Part shown: positions 16,184 to 25,017 of the stretch, in pieces
Numbering within the stretch: position 1 is the stretch's first letter
Layout: every line of letters starts with the position of its first letter
Assembly (NCBI GenBank): GCA_965221595.1
Contig: OZ244900.1
Location: 2,604,001 to 2,668,000 of the forward strand
Reading direction: 5' to 3'
Source of the DNA: JAAXGX01 sp965221595
Lineage (GTDB): Bacteria; Acidobacteriota; Vicinamibacteria; Vicinamibacterales; UBA8438
Length of the DNA stretch: 64,000 nt
Notes under the pieces: generated by a model
What the model saw: only the letters and a program-made list of their open reading frames with translations
What the model was told of the DNA's origin: nothing
The model's database searches: none
Position numbers and translations under genes: made by a program

Positions 16184-17632
16184 TCAGGCCAGGATTCCGT
16201 CGACGACCTTCCCGTGCACGTCGGTGAGGCGGAAGTTCCGACCCTGATACGGGTAGGTCAACCGCGTGTGATCGATGCCGAGCACGTGCAACAGCGTGGC
16301 ATGCAGATCGTGGATGTGCACCGGATCCTTCACGATGTTGAACGCGAAGTCATCGGTCTCACCGTACGTCATGCCCGCCTTGACGCCGCCGCCGGCCATC
16401 CAAATGGTGAAGGCCCGCGGGTGGTGGTCGCGCCCGTAGGTCTCCTCGGTGAGCCGCCCCTGGCAGAAGATGGTGCGCCCGAACTCACCACCCCACACGA
16501 CCAGCGTGTCGTCGAGCATCCCGCGTTCCTTGAGGTCCTGAATCAACGCCGCCTGCGGCTGGTCGACGTCCCTGGCCTGGACCTTGATCCGCTTCGGAAG
16601 CTGGGTGTGCATGTCCCAGCCCCGGTGGAAGAGCTCGATGAAGCGCACGTCGCGCTCGGCCAGCCGCCGCGCCAGCAGGCAGTTGGCCGCGAAGGTGCCG
16701 GGCGTGCGTGAATCGGGTCCGTAGCGCTCGAAGACGCTGTCGGGCTCGTCCGACAGGTCGGTCAGGTCCGGCACGGAGGCCTGCATGCGATAGGCCATTT
16801 CGTACTGCGCAATGCGCGTGGTGGTCTCCGGATCCCCGAACGTCTCGCGATCCTGCTCGTTGAGCCTGCCCAGATCGTCGAGGAACCGCCGTCGGAAGCT
16901 GCGGTCCACGCCGGGTGGATTCGACAGGTACAGGACCGGGTCGCCGGTGGAGAGGAACTTGACCCCCTGGTACTCCGAAGGCAGGAAACCGCTGCCCCAC
17001 AAGCGGTCGTACACCTGGTTGCCGCCGCGGCTCGAAACCATGACGACAAAGGTCGGCAGGTCGCGGTTCATGCTCCCCAGCCCATAGGCGAGCCAAGCGC
17101 CGACGCTAGGTCGGCCCGCGAGCTGGTTGCCGGTCTGAAGGAAGGTCATGCCCGGATCGTGGTTGATCGCCTCCGTGTGCATCGTCTTGATGAAGCACAG
17201 CTCATCGGCGATCTTGGCGGTATGCGGCATCAGCTCGCTGATCCACGCCCCGGACTGACCGTGCTGCTGGAACTCGAAGATGGACGGAACGATGGGGAAG
17301 CCCGCCTGCGATGCGGTCATCGGGGTCAGGCGCTGGCCCTGCCTCACCGAGTCCGGCAGATCGGTCCCGCGCAGCTTCGCCAGTCCCGGCTTGTGCTCCC
17401 ACAGGTCGTGCTGTGAGGGCGCGCCGCCCTGGAACAGGTAGATCACCCGCCGGGCCCTGGGCGCGAAGTGCGGCAGCCCCGGCAGCCCGCCGGCCGGCGT
17501 GGGCGCGGCGCCGGCCCCCTTGGCCAGCAGCTCATCGTGGACCAGCGTCGCCAGGGCGGCCGCCCCGATCCCGGTGCTCGAGAGCTGCATGAAACGCCGC
17601 CGCGTCAGAAGCCGCTCAAGATCAGAGTGCAT
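16184..17632 (-). CDS. DUF1501 protein, Tat-exported
   Basis: 482 residues. The N-terminus LTRRRFMQLSSTGIGAAALA is a twin-arginine signal. The body is DUF1501, a sulfatase/alkaline-phosphatase-like family found with DUF1549/DUF1553 cytochromes: VIYLFQGGAPSQHDLWEHKP, TFLQTGNQLAGRPSVGAWLAYGLG-type motifs, LWGSGFLPSEYQGVKF, VVWGGEFGRTIFCQG and DHHPRAFTIWMAGGGVKAG. The enzymatic role is unproven. It starts 3 bp after the stop of the PSD1 gene, so the two form one transcript and probably one periplasmic system. The C-terminus ends on RNFRLTDVHGKVVDGIL, usual for the family. Confidence 0.92.
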   Translation of the reverse strand: MHSDLERLLTRRRFMQLSSTGIGAAALATLVHDELLAKGAGAAPTPAGGLPGLPHFAPRARRVIYLFQGGAPSQHDLWEHKPGLAKLRGTDLPDSVRQGQRLTPMTASQAGFPIVPSIFEFQQHGQSGAWISELMPHTAKIADELCFIKTMHTEAINHDPGMTFLQTGNQLAGRPSVGAWLAYGLGSMNRDLPTFVVMVSSRGGNQVYDRLWGSGFLPSEYQGVKFLSTGDPVLYLSNPPGVDRSFRRRFLDDLGRLNEQDRETFGDPETTTRIAQYEMAYRMQASVPDLTDLSDEPDSVFERYGPDSRTPGTFAANCLLARRLAERDVRFIELFHRGWDMHTQLPKRIKVQARDVDQPQAALIQDLKERGMLDDTLVVWGGEFGRTIFCQGRLTEETYGRDHHPRAFTIWMAGGGVKAGMTYGETDDFAFNIVKDPVHIHDLHATLLHVLGIDHTRLTYPYQGRNFRLTDVHGKVVDGILA

Positions 17633-17635
17633 CGG

Positions 17636-20600
17636 CTATTCCTTTGTGATGGTCCGGTCGAGGTTCAGGATCAGGCTGGCCACCATCGAATAGGAAGCCA
17701 GCTCTGCCACGTCCAGCGTCTCGTCGCGGGGGGACTCGCCCACGCTGACGAACTCGAGAGCGGCCGCCCGGTCGGCCTCGAAGCGATCCAGGTAGGTGTG
17801 GAAGCCGTCGACCAGGACAGCCTCCGCCTCGGGCGCCGGCCGATGGGCCGTCGCGAGACGGTAGGCGTAGGCGATCCGCTCTGTGGGTGTCGCCCCGCCC
17901 TCGACAATCATCCGCTCGGCCAGTTTGCGGGACGCCTCGACGTAGGTGACGTCGTTCATCAGGTTCAAGGCCTGCAGCGGCGTGTTGGTGCGGCTGAGGC
18001 GCACGATGCACGTCTCGCGCGTCGACGAATCGAACGCCAGCATGGACGGCGGCGCGAGCGTTCGCTTCCAGTACGTATAGAGGCTGCGGCGGTACAAGTC
18101 GTCGCCCTCGGACTGCACGTACTGCTGGCTGCTCTGCTCCTCCCACAAGCCCTCGGGCTGATACGGCCTGACCGAGGGCCCGCCCACCTCGTCGACCAGC
18201 AGGCCGGCGAGCGAGAGCGCCTGGTCGCGGATCATCTGCGCAGGCATGCGCAGGCGCGGCCCGCGCGCGAGGAGTCGATTCTCCGGATCGGCCTCGAGCG
18301 CATCCGGCGTGACAGGCGACGCCTGCCGGTAGGTGGCGCTCGTCACGATCAGCCGCTGCAGCGCCTTGACGTCCCAGCCGGAATCGACGAAGGTCGTCGC
18401 GAGCCAGTCGAGCAGCTCCGGATGACTCGGGTACTCCCCCTGCAGTCCGAAGTTCTCGGCCGTCTTCACCAGACCGGTCCCGAAGTACATCTGCCAGAAG
18501 CGGTTCACGGCTACGCGGGCGGTGAGCGGATGGTCCGGCTGGACGAGCCAGCGGGCGAACGCGAGCCGGTCGTTCCGCTCTCCCTCGGCCAGCGGTGGCA
18601 GCACCGCCGGCACGCCGGGCTCCACCCGCTCGCCCGGCACGTCGTACGCGCCCCTGACGAGCAGGAAGGTGTCGCGGCGCGGCTCCATCTCCTCCATGAC
18701 CATGACGGTCGGGAAGCTGTCCCAGAGCTCGGCACGCCGGCGCTCGAGTTGCTTGACCCGGCGCCACGCCTCCTGGACCGGCTGCGCGGCGTACTGATCG
18801 ATGAAGGCGAGCCGCAGTTTCGCGGCCTGCCCCGCCGTCCGGCTGGCGGGTGCAATGCGGACAATCTCGGTCAGCGTCTCACCGGTTGCCACGACCGCCG
18901 CCTGCTCCGGCGTCAGCGCCTCGGTGTAGATGCGCACGTCGTCGATCATCCCCTGGAACCGGGGTCTCGAATCGGTGGCGCCGGACTCCTCGGGAGCCGC
19001 GCCGCTGGCCCCGATGCGCAGCGGCTCGCGGGTCCGCATGGGATTGTTGATCCCATCGAGCAGGGGATTGACCTCCCGCGACTCGCCGTTGACGTGGATC
19101 CGGAATCCCTCCGGCACCCGGCTCCCGTCGTAGGTGACGAGCACGTGCTGCCATTCGTTGAGGGGCAGCACATCCCTGGACTCCACCCGAAGCCCGTCGT
19201 CCGCGTAGCGCTGGGACAGATTGACCTGCAGCTTCCCGTCGAGCAGATACAGGCCCCACCCCTGCTCGCCCTGGTCGCCGGCGAGCGCGCGCGACACGAT
19301 CACGCCGTCGGGCGCGGTGGGATAGATCCAGGCCGCCAGAGTGAACGGCTCGGCATAGGTGAAGTTCGCGATGTCGCCGGCGTCGATGAACCGCTTGCCG
19401 TCGAAGCTCAGCGCCTGTCCCACCCGTCCGGGGGCAAAGCGCGGCAGGCCGTCCTCCAGCGTCACGTTGATGGGAAACGTGTAGGTCACCGGCTCCCGGG
19501 GCGGGCGCAGGTGGGAGGTGACCCCCTGGTGGGGCGTCACCGGCTCGGGGCTGTAGGTGGCGCCGATGTCACCGTCGAGCGGGTGATGGACCAACAGCCT
19601 GTCCCGCAGGACCCAGTCGATCGGCCAGGCGTCGCGCAACGAGCGCTCCCACGCGGCGCGCGCCTCGGCCGCGTCAGCCTCGAGGCGCGCGAACTCCCCG
19701 CGCGCTTCCTCGAGCTCGGCATCGAGCTCGGCGAGCTCGGCGAAGTTCCTCTCGGTAGGCGCCGTGATGTTCGGCGGCGAGTTGAAGTACTTGAACGCCT
19801 TCGCCCCCAGGCCGCGCAGATTGCCGCGCTCGGGGACGTTATTGAAGTAGGCGTAGATCTGATAGAACTCCTTCTGGGACAGCGGGTCGAACTTGTGGTC
19901 GTGGCAGCGCGCGCACCCCAGAGTCAGCCCCATCCACACCGTGCCCGTGGTCGACACGCGATCGACCACGTTCTCGGTCAGGAACTCCTCCGGGACGATG
20001 CCGCCCTCGCCGTTCTGGCTGTGGTTGCGGTTGAAGGCGGTGGCGATGCGCTGCTCGAGCGTCGCGTCCGGGAGCATGTCGCCGGCGATCTGCTCGATCG
20101 TGAACTGATCGAACGGCATGTTGTCGTTGTAGGCGTCGATCACCCAGTCGCGGTAGCGCCACATGTCCCGCGGGGCATCGGTCTGATACCCGCTCGAGTC
20201 GGCGTAGCGGGCGCCGTCCAGCCACCCCACCGCCATTCGCTCGCCGTATGCCGTCGAAGCGAGCAGCCGGTCGACGTGCCGCTCGTAGGCGTCGGGCGAG
20301 TCGTCGGCGAGCACGGCGGCAATCTGATCCCCGGTCGGCGGGAGCCCGGTCAGATCGAATGTGACGCGGCGCAGCAGCGTGAGGATGTCGGCCTCGGGAG
20401 CGGGACGCCAGTCTTCCTGCTCGAGGCGCGCCCGGACGAAGCGGTCGATCGGGTTGCGCAACCATTCGGTGTCGGTGACCGGTGGCGCCGCGGGTCGCTC
20501 GGGAGGAATGAACGCCCAGTGCGACTGCCACTCGGCCCCCTGATCGATCCACAGCCGCAGGGTCTCGACCTGGTCCGGAGTCAGGGCATCCTCGTCGGTG

Positions 20601-21298
20601 CCCGGCATGACCGGGGTGTTCAGGCCAAGGCGGTAGGGCATCCGGACGCGGGCGTCGGCGGCGCTCACACGGTGGATGAGCATGCTCTCGTCGGCGCTGC
20701 CCGGCACGACGACCGGACCGCCGAACTCGCCGCGGTCGGCGAACGGCCCCTCCGCGACGTCCAGCCGCAGGCCGCGCTGCCGCGCCTGCGCGTCCGGCCC
20801 GTGGCAGGTGAAGCACTTCTCCGACAGGATCGGCCGGACCTCGCGGGCGAAGTCGACCACGCGCGCGGGCAGCGGCGCCGCATCGGCCGCGACCGCGACC
20901 GTGGCGTCCCGGTGCGCGCCCCCGTCGATCCAGCGGCGGACCGTCTCGATCTGCGCGTCGGTCAGCGTGCGCCCCGACGACGCCGGCGGCATGCGCTGGA
21001 CGCTGTCGCCGGTGGTCAGGCGCTGGAAGAGCGGGCTGGCGGCGGCGTTGCCGGGCACGACCAGCGTCTCGATGAAGTCGTGTGTGTCGAGTCGCAGGTC
21101 GGCCTGCCGCGAGTTTTCGTTCGGCCCGTGGCAGACCAGGCACGACCGCGCCAGAATCGGCTGGATGTCGCGGTTGAACTCGAGCGGCTGCGCAGATTCC
21201 TGCGCGGGTGCGGCCAGCAGCTCACTGCCCAGGTGCCCGGCAGGCACCGCCGCGAGCACGGCGAACAGAAGCACGACGCGGCGCGGAGTTCTCTTCAT
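17636..21298 (-). CDS. PSD1 cytochrome c / DUF1549-DUF1553 protein with LamG domain
   Basis: 1220 residues from MKRTPRRVVLLFAVLAAVPA (signal peptide). Two planctomycete-type cytochrome c domains come first, with haem motifs CLVCH at 53-57 and CFTCH at 162-166. DUF1549 follows at about 265-470 (LTGLPPTGDQIAAVLADDSP, GWLDGARYADSSGYQTDAPR) and a third CxxCH, CARCH, near 460. A LamG/concanavalin-like insert sits around 610-780 (FTLAAWIYPT, WQHVLVTYDGSRV). DUF1553 ends the protein (NRFWQMYFGTGLVKTAENFG, SSTRETCIVRLSRTNTPLQA). Such proteins pair with DUF1501, as here, and are thought to act in exported polymer metabolism. The substrate is unknown. No strong start-site signal is seen. Confidence 0.93.
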   Translation of the reverse strand: MKRTPRRVVLLFAVLAAVPAGHLGSELLAAPAQESAQPLEFNRDIQPILARSCLVCHGPNENSRQADLRLDTHDFIETLVVPGNAAASPLFQRLTTGDSVQRMPPASSGRTLTDAQIETVRRWIDGGAHRDATVAVAADAAPLPARVVDFAREVRPILSEKCFTCHGPDAQARQRGLRLDVAEGPFADRGEFGGPVVVPGSADESMLIHRVSAADARVRMPYRLGLNTPVMPGTDEDALTPDQVETLRLWIDQGAEWQSHWAFIPPERPAAPPVTDTEWLRNPIDRFVRARLEQEDWRPAPEADILTLLRRVTFDLTGLPPTGDQIAAVLADDSPDAYERHVDRLLASTAYGERMAVGWLDGARYADSSGYQTDAPRDMWRYRDWVIDAYNDNMPFDQFTIEQIAGDMLPDATLEQRIATAFNRNHSQNGEGGIVPEEFLTENVVDRVSTTGTVWMGLTLGCARCHDHKFDPLSQKEFYQIYAYFNNVPERGNLRGLGAKAFKYFNSPPNITAPTERNFAELAELDAELEEARGEFARLEADAAEARAAWERSLRDAWPIDWVLRDRLLVHHPLDGDIGATYSPEPVTPHQGVTSHLRPPREPVTYTFPINVTLEDGLPRFAPGRVGQALSFDGKRFIDAGDIANFTYAEPFTLAAWIYPTAPDGVIVSRALAGDQGEQGWGLYLLDGKLQVNLSQRYADDGLRVESRDVLPLNEWQHVLVTYDGSRVPEGFRIHVNGESREVNPLLDGINNPMRTREPLRIGASGAAPEESGATDSRPRFQGMIDDVRIYTEALTPEQAAVVATGETLTEIVRIAPASRTAGQAAKLRLAFIDQYAAQPVQEAWRRVKQLERRRAELWDSFPTVMVMEEMEPRRDTFLLVRGAYDVPGERVEPGVPAVLPPLAEGERNDRLAFARWLVQPDHPLTARVAVNRFWQMYFGTGLVKTAENFGLQGEYPSHPELLDWLATTFVDSGWDVKALQRLIVTSATYRQASPVTPDALEADPENRLLARGPRLRMPAQMIRDQALSLAGLLVDEVGGPSVRPYQPEGLWEEQSSQQYVQSEGDDLYRRSLYTYWKRTLAPPSMLAFDSSTRETCIVRLSRTNTPLQALNLMNDVTYVEASRKLAERMIVEGGATPTERIAYAYRLATAHRPAPEAEAVLVDGFHTYLDRFEADRAAALEFVSVGESPRDETLDVAELASYSMVASLILNLDRTITKE

Positions 21299-21422
21299 GG
21301 CATTCCTCAGAACGCATGGTAGGACTCCGGCCCGCGCCATGCAAGCAGATCCTGGGCCTGGCGACGCCGGCGACTCGTTTTTGCGGGACTGTGCGGCGCC
21401 ACGGGCTGCCGGCGCCGGCGCC

Positions 21423-21608
21423 TCAGCTGCGGTCCAGCCACTCGACGAACCGTGACGGCTCCTCCACGATCATCACGCGCACGACGCGCTGGTGTTCGTG
21501 CATGAGCTGTTTCGCGGCTTCGCGGGCGGCTTCGGCGGAGGCATACTGCGATGCGGCGGCCGGGGCGTTCGTGGCTCCACCGCGCACGGTGGCGACAAGC
21601 TTGAACAT
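21423..21608 (-). CDS. Possible separate small gene (61 residues) in frame with the DUF3810 gene
   Basis: The last 61 codons of the DUF3810 frame, from the ATG at 21608, read like a self-contained small protein: MFKLVATVRGG, then a helix ASAEAAREAAKQLMHEHQ, then VVRVMIVEEPSRFVEWLDRS. DUF3810 proteins usually end before this point. There is no stop codon between the two parts and no clear ribosome-binding site before 21608, so a natural fusion is equally possible. I know no function. Confidence 0.4.
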   Translation of the reverse strand: MFKLVATVRGGATNAPAAASQYASAEAAREAAKQLMHEHQRVVRVMIVEEPSRFVEWLDRS

Positions 21609-22748
21609 CGTGTGCGCGCCATCATACCATCTCGCGCGACCCATCTCGCGCGCCGACCGGGCCGCGGGGACCCGCGCGCCGCCGCGGACTCCCTGCCGCC
21701 CCGGAAGACTCCGCCAGGACGTGGTGCCCAGCACCAGGTCGACCACCTCACCGTAGCTGGCGATCCCGGCCTCGACGCGGTTCGCCCGCAGATAGCGGTC
21801 GTAGACGCGGCCGGCGTTGCGCTGCACGAGCGGCACGGCTGTGCGCAGCCGCCGCGCCACCGCCCGCAGGTCGGCGGCCGGGCCGGGCGCCAGGCGCCCC
21901 CAGACCCGCCCGCGGGCCGCCTCGTCGAGGTGGCGCACCACATGCGGCAGCAGGTACAGCCAGGCGCTGTAGCGCGACGCGTCGTCGCCGGCCAGACACG
22001 TCAACCAGCCCACGAAGCTCGCCTCGGACTCGGTAGCGTAGCCGGCGAGATGAGCCCACTCGTGCGCGACGACGTACGGCCGCTCGACAGGCAGCACGGC
22101 GGCGTTGACCAGAATCTCGAGCGTGAAGGGACTGATCATCCCGTCGATACCGGCCCACCGGAAGTACGGCGCCAGCAGCGTGGCCTTGGGGGCGCCGACG
22201 ACCGCGGCGCCGTTGTTGCCCAACAGCCGCTGGACGCGCGCGAGGGCCGGCCCCAGACGGTCGGGCAACGCATCCAGCTCCGACCACGCGGCCTGCGGCA
22301 GCGACGCGTGCAGCGCGTTGAGCCGGTCGGCGGCCTCCAAACCCAATGCCGCCAGCGCGCGGGGCGTGACGCGCCGGGCATCGTGGCCGATCTGCGCGGC
22401 GAGCGGCTCGCGGCGGTAGTTGAAGCCCCACACCACCAGGAAGAGGAGGTAGATGGCGGCGCCGAGCGCAATCGTACGCAGGCCGGCCGCCAGCAGGGCG
22501 TGCGTCCGGCCGCCGGCGCGTCGCAGCGCGGTGATCCACCAGACGGCGACGCACACCGCGACGCCCGCCAGCAAGAGATCGAACAGGGCGAACGGAACAC
22601 TGCCCGTCAGCGGGGTGAGCAGGTTCTGGAGCGTCGGATAGAAACGGCGCGCATAGAGCGCCTCGACCCAGGGCGCGGGAGTCGGCAGCACCGCCAGCAG
22701 GCCGGCGGCGACGATGAGCGCCGGGCACACGTATCGCACGCAGGCCAT
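21423..22748 (-). CDS. DUF3810 zinc-binding membrane protein
   Basis: 441 residues from MACVRYVCPALIVAAG. Three transmembrane segments lie at about 5-25, 45-68 and 80-105, the last leading into WGFNYRREPLA, a DUF3810 signature. The extracytoplasmic part has the metallopeptidase-like HEWAHLAGYATESEASFVGW (HExxH) and later FVGWLTCLAGDDASRYSAWL. The family looks like membrane-bound zinc peptidases but no substrate is known. After about residue 355 the sequence passes through a low-complexity Arg/Gly/Ala linker into a 61-residue tail that may be a separate gene. A 29-bp direct repeat lies upstream. Gene limits at the 3' end are therefore uncertain. Confidence 0.8.
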   Translation of the reverse strand: MACVRYVCPALIVAAGLLAVLPTPAPWVEALYARRFYPTLQNLLTPLTGSVPFALFDLLLAGVAVCVAVWWITALRRAGGRTHALLAAGLRTIALGAAIYLLFLVVWGFNYRREPLAAQIGHDARRVTPRALAALGLEAADRLNALHASLPQAAWSELDALPDRLGPALARVQRLLGNNGAAVVGAPKATLLAPYFRWAGIDGMISPFTLEILVNAAVLPVERPYVVAHEWAHLAGYATESEASFVGWLTCLAGDDASRYSAWLYLLPHVVRHLDEAARGRVWGRLAPGPAADLRAVARRLRTAVPLVQRNAGRVYDRYLRANRVEAGIASYGEVVDLVLGTTSWRSLPGRQGVRGGARVPAARSAREMGRARWYDGAHTMFKLVATVRGGATNAPAAASQYASAEAAREAAKQLMHEHQRVVRVMIVEEPSRFVEWLDRS

Positions 22749-22766
22749 TCTCGCACGGCGACCGGG

Positions 22767-22856
22767 GCGGATCCCGCGCACGCCCGTGCCGGAGGAGATG
22801 GGCCAGGTGGGCACGCAGTTCGACGGCGCGGATCCCGCGCACGCCCGTGCCGGAGG
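22767..22856. repeat. Tandem-spaced 29-bp direct repeat
   Basis: Identical 29-bp units at 22767-22795 and 22828-22856 (beginning GCGGATCCCGCGCACGCCCG and ending TGCCGGAGG) are offset by 61 bp, in the spacer between divergent DUF3810 and molybdopterin genes. The second unit runs straight into repeat copy 4. Confidence 0.85.
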
Positions 22857-22860
22857 CCGC

Positions 22861-22900
22861 GCCCGTCGAATGCAGCGGGGCTTTTGCCACGGGCTGCTAG
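22861..22900 (+). repeat. Stop-anchored intergenic repeat family, partial copy 4
   Basis: GCCCGTCGAATGCAGCGGGG then CTTTTGCCACGGGCTGCTAG; nearly identical, in inverted orientation, to 42531-42568. Here it lies upstream of a start codon rather than at a stop, and its TAG contributes to a -10-like TAGACT. Confidence 0.75.
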
Positions 22901-22903
22901 ACT
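22898..22903 (+). promoter_or_regulatory. Putative -10 (TAnnnT) for a leaderless molybdopterin gene
   Basis: TAGACT lies 6 bp before the ATG at 22910, the spacing expected for leaderless transcription, and no Shine-Dalgarno sequence is present. Part of the box comes from repeat copy 4. Confidence 0.35.
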
Positions 22904-22909
22904 CAGTGA

Positions 22910-24997
22910 ATGGCGGGGCACGACGCGGAGAGCTGGGGCCGCACGACCGTAGAGACGGCGTGTCCGCTCGACTGTCCCGACACCTGCAGCCTCGCAGTCT
23001 CGGTGGAGAAGGGACGGATCGTCCGCATCGACGGGTCGGCGCGGCACGACGTCACCGCGGGCTTCATCTGCGGCAAGGTGCGCCGCTTCGGCGAGCGCGT
23101 CTACGGCGCGGACCGACTGCGGCACGCCGGCCTGCGCGACGGTCCGAAGGGGCAGGGCCGGTTCAGGCACGTCGGCTGGGAGCAGGCGCTCGACGTCGTC
23201 GCCGGCCGGATGCAGGACATCCGCGCGCGCTGGGGAGCCGAAGCCATCCTGCCGTTCTCGTACGGCGGCTCGAACGGTCTGGTCACGCAGGACACCGCCG
23301 ACGCGCGGCTCTTTCGCCGCTTCGGAACCAGTCGTCTGGCGCGCACCGTCTGCGCCGCACCCACCACGGCTGTCAGCCGCGCCCTCTACGGCCGGATGCC
23401 GGGCGTCGCCTATGCTGACTACCGGCACGCGCGCCTCATCATCGTGTGGGGCGCCAACCCGTCCGCGTCCGCCATCCATCTCGTGCCCCACCTGCGCGCA
23501 GCGATGAACGACGGCGCCGCGCTGGTGGTCGTCGATCCGCGCCGCACCGCGCTCGCCCGGCAGGCGGACATTCATCTCGCGGTGCGGCCGGGCACCGACG
23601 TCGCCGTAGCGCTGGCGCTGCACCGGTTCCTCTTCGAGCACGGCCTGGCGGACGAGGAGTTCCTCGCCGCCCACACCCGCGGCGCGGATGCGTTGCGCGA
23701 GCGTGCCGCGGCGTGGACCGTCGAGCGTGCCGCCGCCGTCGCCGAGGTCGACCCCGAGCTGATCGAGCGCGTCGCGGAGTTGTACGCGGAGACGTCGCCC
23801 GCGGTGATCCGCTGCGGCTGGGGGCTCGAGCGCAACCGGAACGGCGGCAACGCAGCCGCGGCCGTGCTGGCCCTGCCGGCGGTCGGCGGCAAGTTCGGCG
23901 TGCGCGGCGGCGGCTTCTCGATGAGCAACTCCGGCGCCTGGCCCCTCGACCCGGAAGCGTGGATCGAGGCAGACGAGCCGGACACGCGGCTGGTCAACAT
24001 GAACCGGCTGGGTCGGGCACTTACCGAGTACCGCGACCCGCCGGTGCAGATGCTGTTCGTCTACAACGCCAATCCGGCCGCCACCATGCCGGACCAGAAT
24101 CGAGTACTGCGCGGCCTCGGACGCGACGACCTGTTCACCGTGGTCTTCGATCAGGTCATGACCGACACGGCGCGCTGGGCCGACGTCGTCCTGCCCGCCA
24201 CGACCTTCCTGGAGCACTACGACATCGCCCGCAGCTACGGCGCGGTCAACCTCCAGCTCGTGCAGCCGGTCATCGAGCCCGTCGGCGATTCGCGGCCGAA
24301 CGTCGAGGTTTTCGCGGCGCTGGCCGCACGCCTGGGGCTCCCCGGCAGCGCCGCGGCGGAGACCGATCCCGAGGCGCTCATGCACGTCACCGGCGCCATG
24401 CCGGCGACGGTCCGTGACAGCCTGTTGCGGTGCGGGACCGCCGAGCCGCCGTGCCCCCCGCACCCGGTGCAGTTCCGGGACGTCCGGCCCCGCACGCCCG
24501 ACGGCAAGGTCGATCTGTTCCCGGAGACCCTCGAGCGCTGCGCGCCGGCCGGGCTGTACGTTTATCGGGCCGAGGCGGCGGCCGAGGAGCACCCGCTGGT
24601 TCTGCTCTCGCCGGCCAGCGAAAAGACGATCACGTCGACGCTCGGCGAGCTCAGGCCCCGGCTGGCCGCGCTGCAGATCCACCCGCGCGACGCCAAGGCG
24701 CGCGACCTCGGCACGGGCGACACGGCGCGCGTCTTCAACGCGCTGGGGGAGATCCTCTGTCCGGTCATGCTGAATCCCGACATGAAGCCTGGAACCGTGG
24801 GGCTCCCCAAGGGGCTGTGGCGGAAGAGTACGCTGAACGGCGCAACGGCCAACGCGCTCGTTGCCGATTCGCTCACCGACATCGGCGGCGGCGCCTGCTT
24901 CAACGATGTCCGCGTCGAGGTGACGCGGGTGGTGACGGCCACCCTGGGCGGCCGGGACATCGCCTTCTCGACGACGGCAACCTCACGGACACACTAG
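22910..24997 (+). CDS. Molybdopterin-dependent oxidoreductase (DMSO reductase superfamily)
   Basis: 695 residues, no signal peptide, so probably cytoplasmic. The N-terminal [4Fe-4S] site is CPLDCPDTC plus C in GFICGKVRRFGERVY (C-x3-C-x3-C spacing). Cofactor-binding segments include YGGSNGLVTQD, LIIVWGANPSASAIHLVPHL, DPRRTALARQADIHLAVRPG and the C-terminal molydopterin-binding domain (QIHPRDAKARDLGTGDTARV). A cysteine in TVCAAPTTAVS is a candidate metal ligand. The substrate cannot be named; formate-dehydrogenase-like or generic anaerobic dehydrogenases are the nearest in pattern. YggX follows within 20 bp. A FeS/Mo enzyme next to ferredoxin-dependent 2-oxoacid oxidoreductase genes fits low-potential metabolism. 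Confidence 0.9.
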   Translation: MAGHDAESWGRTTVETACPLDCPDTCSLAVSVEKGRIVRIDGSARHDVTAGFICGKVRRFGERVYGADRLRHAGLRDGPKGQGRFRHVGWEQALDVVAGRMQDIRARWGAEAILPFSYGGSNGLVTQDTADARLFRRFGTSRLARTVCAAPTTAVSRALYGRMPGVAYADYRHARLIIVWGANPSASAIHLVPHLRAAMNDGAALVVVDPRRTALARQADIHLAVRPGTDVAVALALHRFLFEHGLADEEFLAAHTRGADALRERAAAWTVERAAAVAEVDPELIERVAELYAETSPAVIRCGWGLERNRNGGNAAAAVLALPAVGGKFGVRGGGFSMSNSGAWPLDPEAWIEADEPDTRLVNMNRLGRALTEYRDPPVQMLFVYNANPAATMPDQNRVLRGLGRDDLFTVVFDQVMTDTARWADVVLPATTFLEHYDIARSYGAVNLQLVQPVIEPVGDSRPNVEVFAALAARLGLPGSAAAETDPEALMHVTGAMPATVRDSLLRCGTAEPPCPPHPVQFRDVRPRTPDGKVDLFPETLERCAPAGLYVYRAEAAAEEHPLVLLSPASEKTITSTLGELRPRLAALQIHPRDAKARDLGTGDTARVFNALGEILCPVMLNPDMKPGTVGLPKGLWRKSTLNGATANALVADSLTDIGGGACFNDVRVEVTRVVTATLGGRDIAFSTTATSRTH

Positions 24998-25017
24998 AGA
25001 TGGCGGAGCACAACGAG

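Noticed and set aside
17468..21322. A very long open frame (over 1200 codons) on the plus strand
   Set aside because: It lies opposite the PSD1/DUF1501 genes and reads as Arg/Val/Asp-rich sequence with no domain; it is a mirror of their codon bias at high G+C.
22767..22856. CRISPR array
   Set aside because: Only two repeat units at each locus, no cas genes and no further spacers.
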